Source: Loxodes magnus
Taxonomy: Eukaryota > Ciliophora > Karyorelictea > Loxodida > Loxodidae
Direction of reading: 5' to 3'
DNA length: 64,000 nucleotides
Assembly (NCBI GenBank): GCA_946699065.1
Contig: CAMPDV010002127.1
Coordinates: forward strand, 1 to 64,000
In this document: positions 62,681 through 64,000 of the stretch, piece after piece
Numbering within the stretch: position 1 is the stretch's first letter
Layout: each line of letters begins with the position of its first letter
Notes under the pieces: model-generated
Databases searched by the model: none
The model's input: the letters and a program-made list of their open reading frames with translations, nothing else
Told to the model about the DNA's origin: nothing
Position numbers and translations under genes: made by a program

Positions 62681-64000
62681 CTACTTAATAGTAAAAAGCT
62701 ACATTAAACTAATAAATAGGAATAAGATTTAGTGAATTTAATTTCTACACTCTAATCCTAGAGATATGAATATGTCATTCCTTAAGTATAGTCTTATCAA
62801 AAGAACCCATCATAGTATTAATAGTATATTAATTTGAAATAGAAGCTAAAGTGTTTTCTTAAACTAATCATACCATCAAAAGGCTTTAGATTTATAATAG
62901 GTCTATTATTCCTAAAATAATTACTTTTATTAAATTTCTTTCAATGCTTATACTAAAGATAATTAATAGTCATCATAGAAGTATTTGCATATTTGGCTTA
63001 TTTTTAAGCATAAATTAGAAATTAACTAAACTATACTTATCTAGAATTAAAGATAAAAGTGAGTAAAGAAATTAACTACTTAAATGTTAATTTCATATGC
63101 AATAAAACTGCCTATGATACTCTGCATTGTCTTTGAAGATATTGAATTATAATTGCCTTTCTAGCATTATTATAACTTAAAGTGATCTTAGTAATGATTG
63201 CTTGATTATTTGAACTAAAAGTATGATAAAGTGTATTTGAAAGTGACTTAATCAGATGCATTTGATTGATTAGATGTCTCAAAATAAAGATGAAAATATT
63301 AAATTCTAAAGCCTGACATTAACTTTAAGGCATCTCATTTCTAAAATACTAATGAGGATATAAGATTATAAAATAAATACTTAATCATTCTATTGATGCA
63401 TTCCAATACTATAAGACTATACTATCTTAATAGATTTGGAAACTAATTAAACCAAACTATCATTATTATAATTTTAAATCTTTATTAGCTAAGCTTAGTT
63501 ATTATTATAAATTATACCCTTTGTTTAACCATTGCTATGAAAGCAAACAGCATAATAGTCTGTCAAACCTATTTTCTATGATTCTTAGTTAGGAATTAAT
63601 TAGTGTAAAATCTTAGATATAATAATACTATTATAGAAGTAATTTGAGGAGAATCTACTAGTCTCTTAAGCATAAATAAGCAAATCTACAAAAGTAAAAC
63701 AACAAAAGAGTTAGTCTAAGAGAGTAATTCCGTTAAGGCTTAATTAATATCATATCTACCAGAAAACAGCTATAAATAGCATAACTAATAGATATAAATA
63801 CTATACACTAAAGCTAGAGAATCTATCATTTATTATTTAAGCTACAAATATTTAAGCTATAATCAACCTATTTATGTCTAGGCTAAATTAAGTTACTAAA
63901 TGAAGGCTATATGCAGAATATATTTAAACAGATTATTAAATTTAACAGTAAACCCAATTAAGTAATCTGCAATCTATTTCTGAGAGAAATTAAAAAATTA
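62681..64000. other. No gene recognised
   Basis: AT-rich DNA after P4 to the end of the window. No kinase, TPR, P or C similarity was seen. Confidence 0.4.

Noticed and set aside
1..64000. CRISPR arrays, tRNA or rRNA genes, bacterial operons
   Set aside because: Nothing resembling spaced direct repeats, tRNA cloverleaf boxes or rRNA cores was found by eye, and the code and gene types are those of a ciliate nucleus.

Overview
ORGANISM AND CODE. The window is very AT-rich eukaryotic DNA with no prokaryotic features. Conventional ORFs are short because none of the three standard stop codons reliably ends translation here. In several protein-kinase genes TAA and TAG stand at Gln positions. At one aligned Gln, two copies have CAA and another has TAA. 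TGA stands at invariant Trp positions: the W before M-A-P-E, and the W of D-I-W-S-L. At two aligned Trp sites one paralogue has TGG and another TGA. TGA also looks like the terminator, because two kinase paralogues end at equivalent TGA codons after tails free of in-frame TGA. UAA/UAG = Gln with UGA = Trp or stop matches the karyorelict ciliate nuclear code (translation table 27, Loxodes-type). Condylostoma (table 28) is the nearest alternative. The species name is inference.

LAYOUT. The window is a cluster of one gene family and its debris. Fused TPR-kinase genes (labelled TK here) lie on the minus strand at 5169-8047 (TK1, decayed), 22829-25596 (TK2), 40011-45095 (TK3, very long and interrupted), 50972-53848 (TK1', intact) and 57842-60148 (TK4, intact). 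Broken relatives lie on both strands at 10.4-13.6, 14.1-15.5 and 32.9-35.3 kb, and a shorter TPR-only gene occurs at 20.4-21.4 and 37.1-37.9 kb. Upstream of and divergent from the TK genes is a second family (labelled P): P1 8.1-10.3, P2 16.9-18.5, P3 28079-31114 (best preserved), P1' 53.9-56.1 and P4 60.2-62.7 kb. A third family (C) encodes Gln/Lys-rich proteins on the minus strand at 1737-2537, 18518-20028 and 47541-48341.

LARGE-SCALE STRUCTURE. Positions 1-11173 are repeated directly at 45803-56969. Arms near 20.4-25.5 and 34-37.9 kb form an imperfect inverted duplication. Two pseudogene units (around 11.8 and 33.96 kb) share the same head-to-head junction. TK2 contains about 14 nearly identical 102-bp TPR units. 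TK3 is interrupted by a 346-bp segment bounded by 14-bp direct repeats; its removal restores the TPR frame.

HOW IT FITS TOGETHER. The recurring unit is a divergent pair: a TPR-TKL-like kinase on one strand and a basic, probably membrane-linked protein of unknown function on the other. This suggests a multicopy two-gene module that spreads by direct and inverted duplication and decays quickly. Co-function of the pair is inference. All reading was by eye. In DNA where no codon is an unconditional stop, an open frame alone proves nothing, so calls rest on motif or paralogue conservation, and most non-kinase boundaries are approximate.
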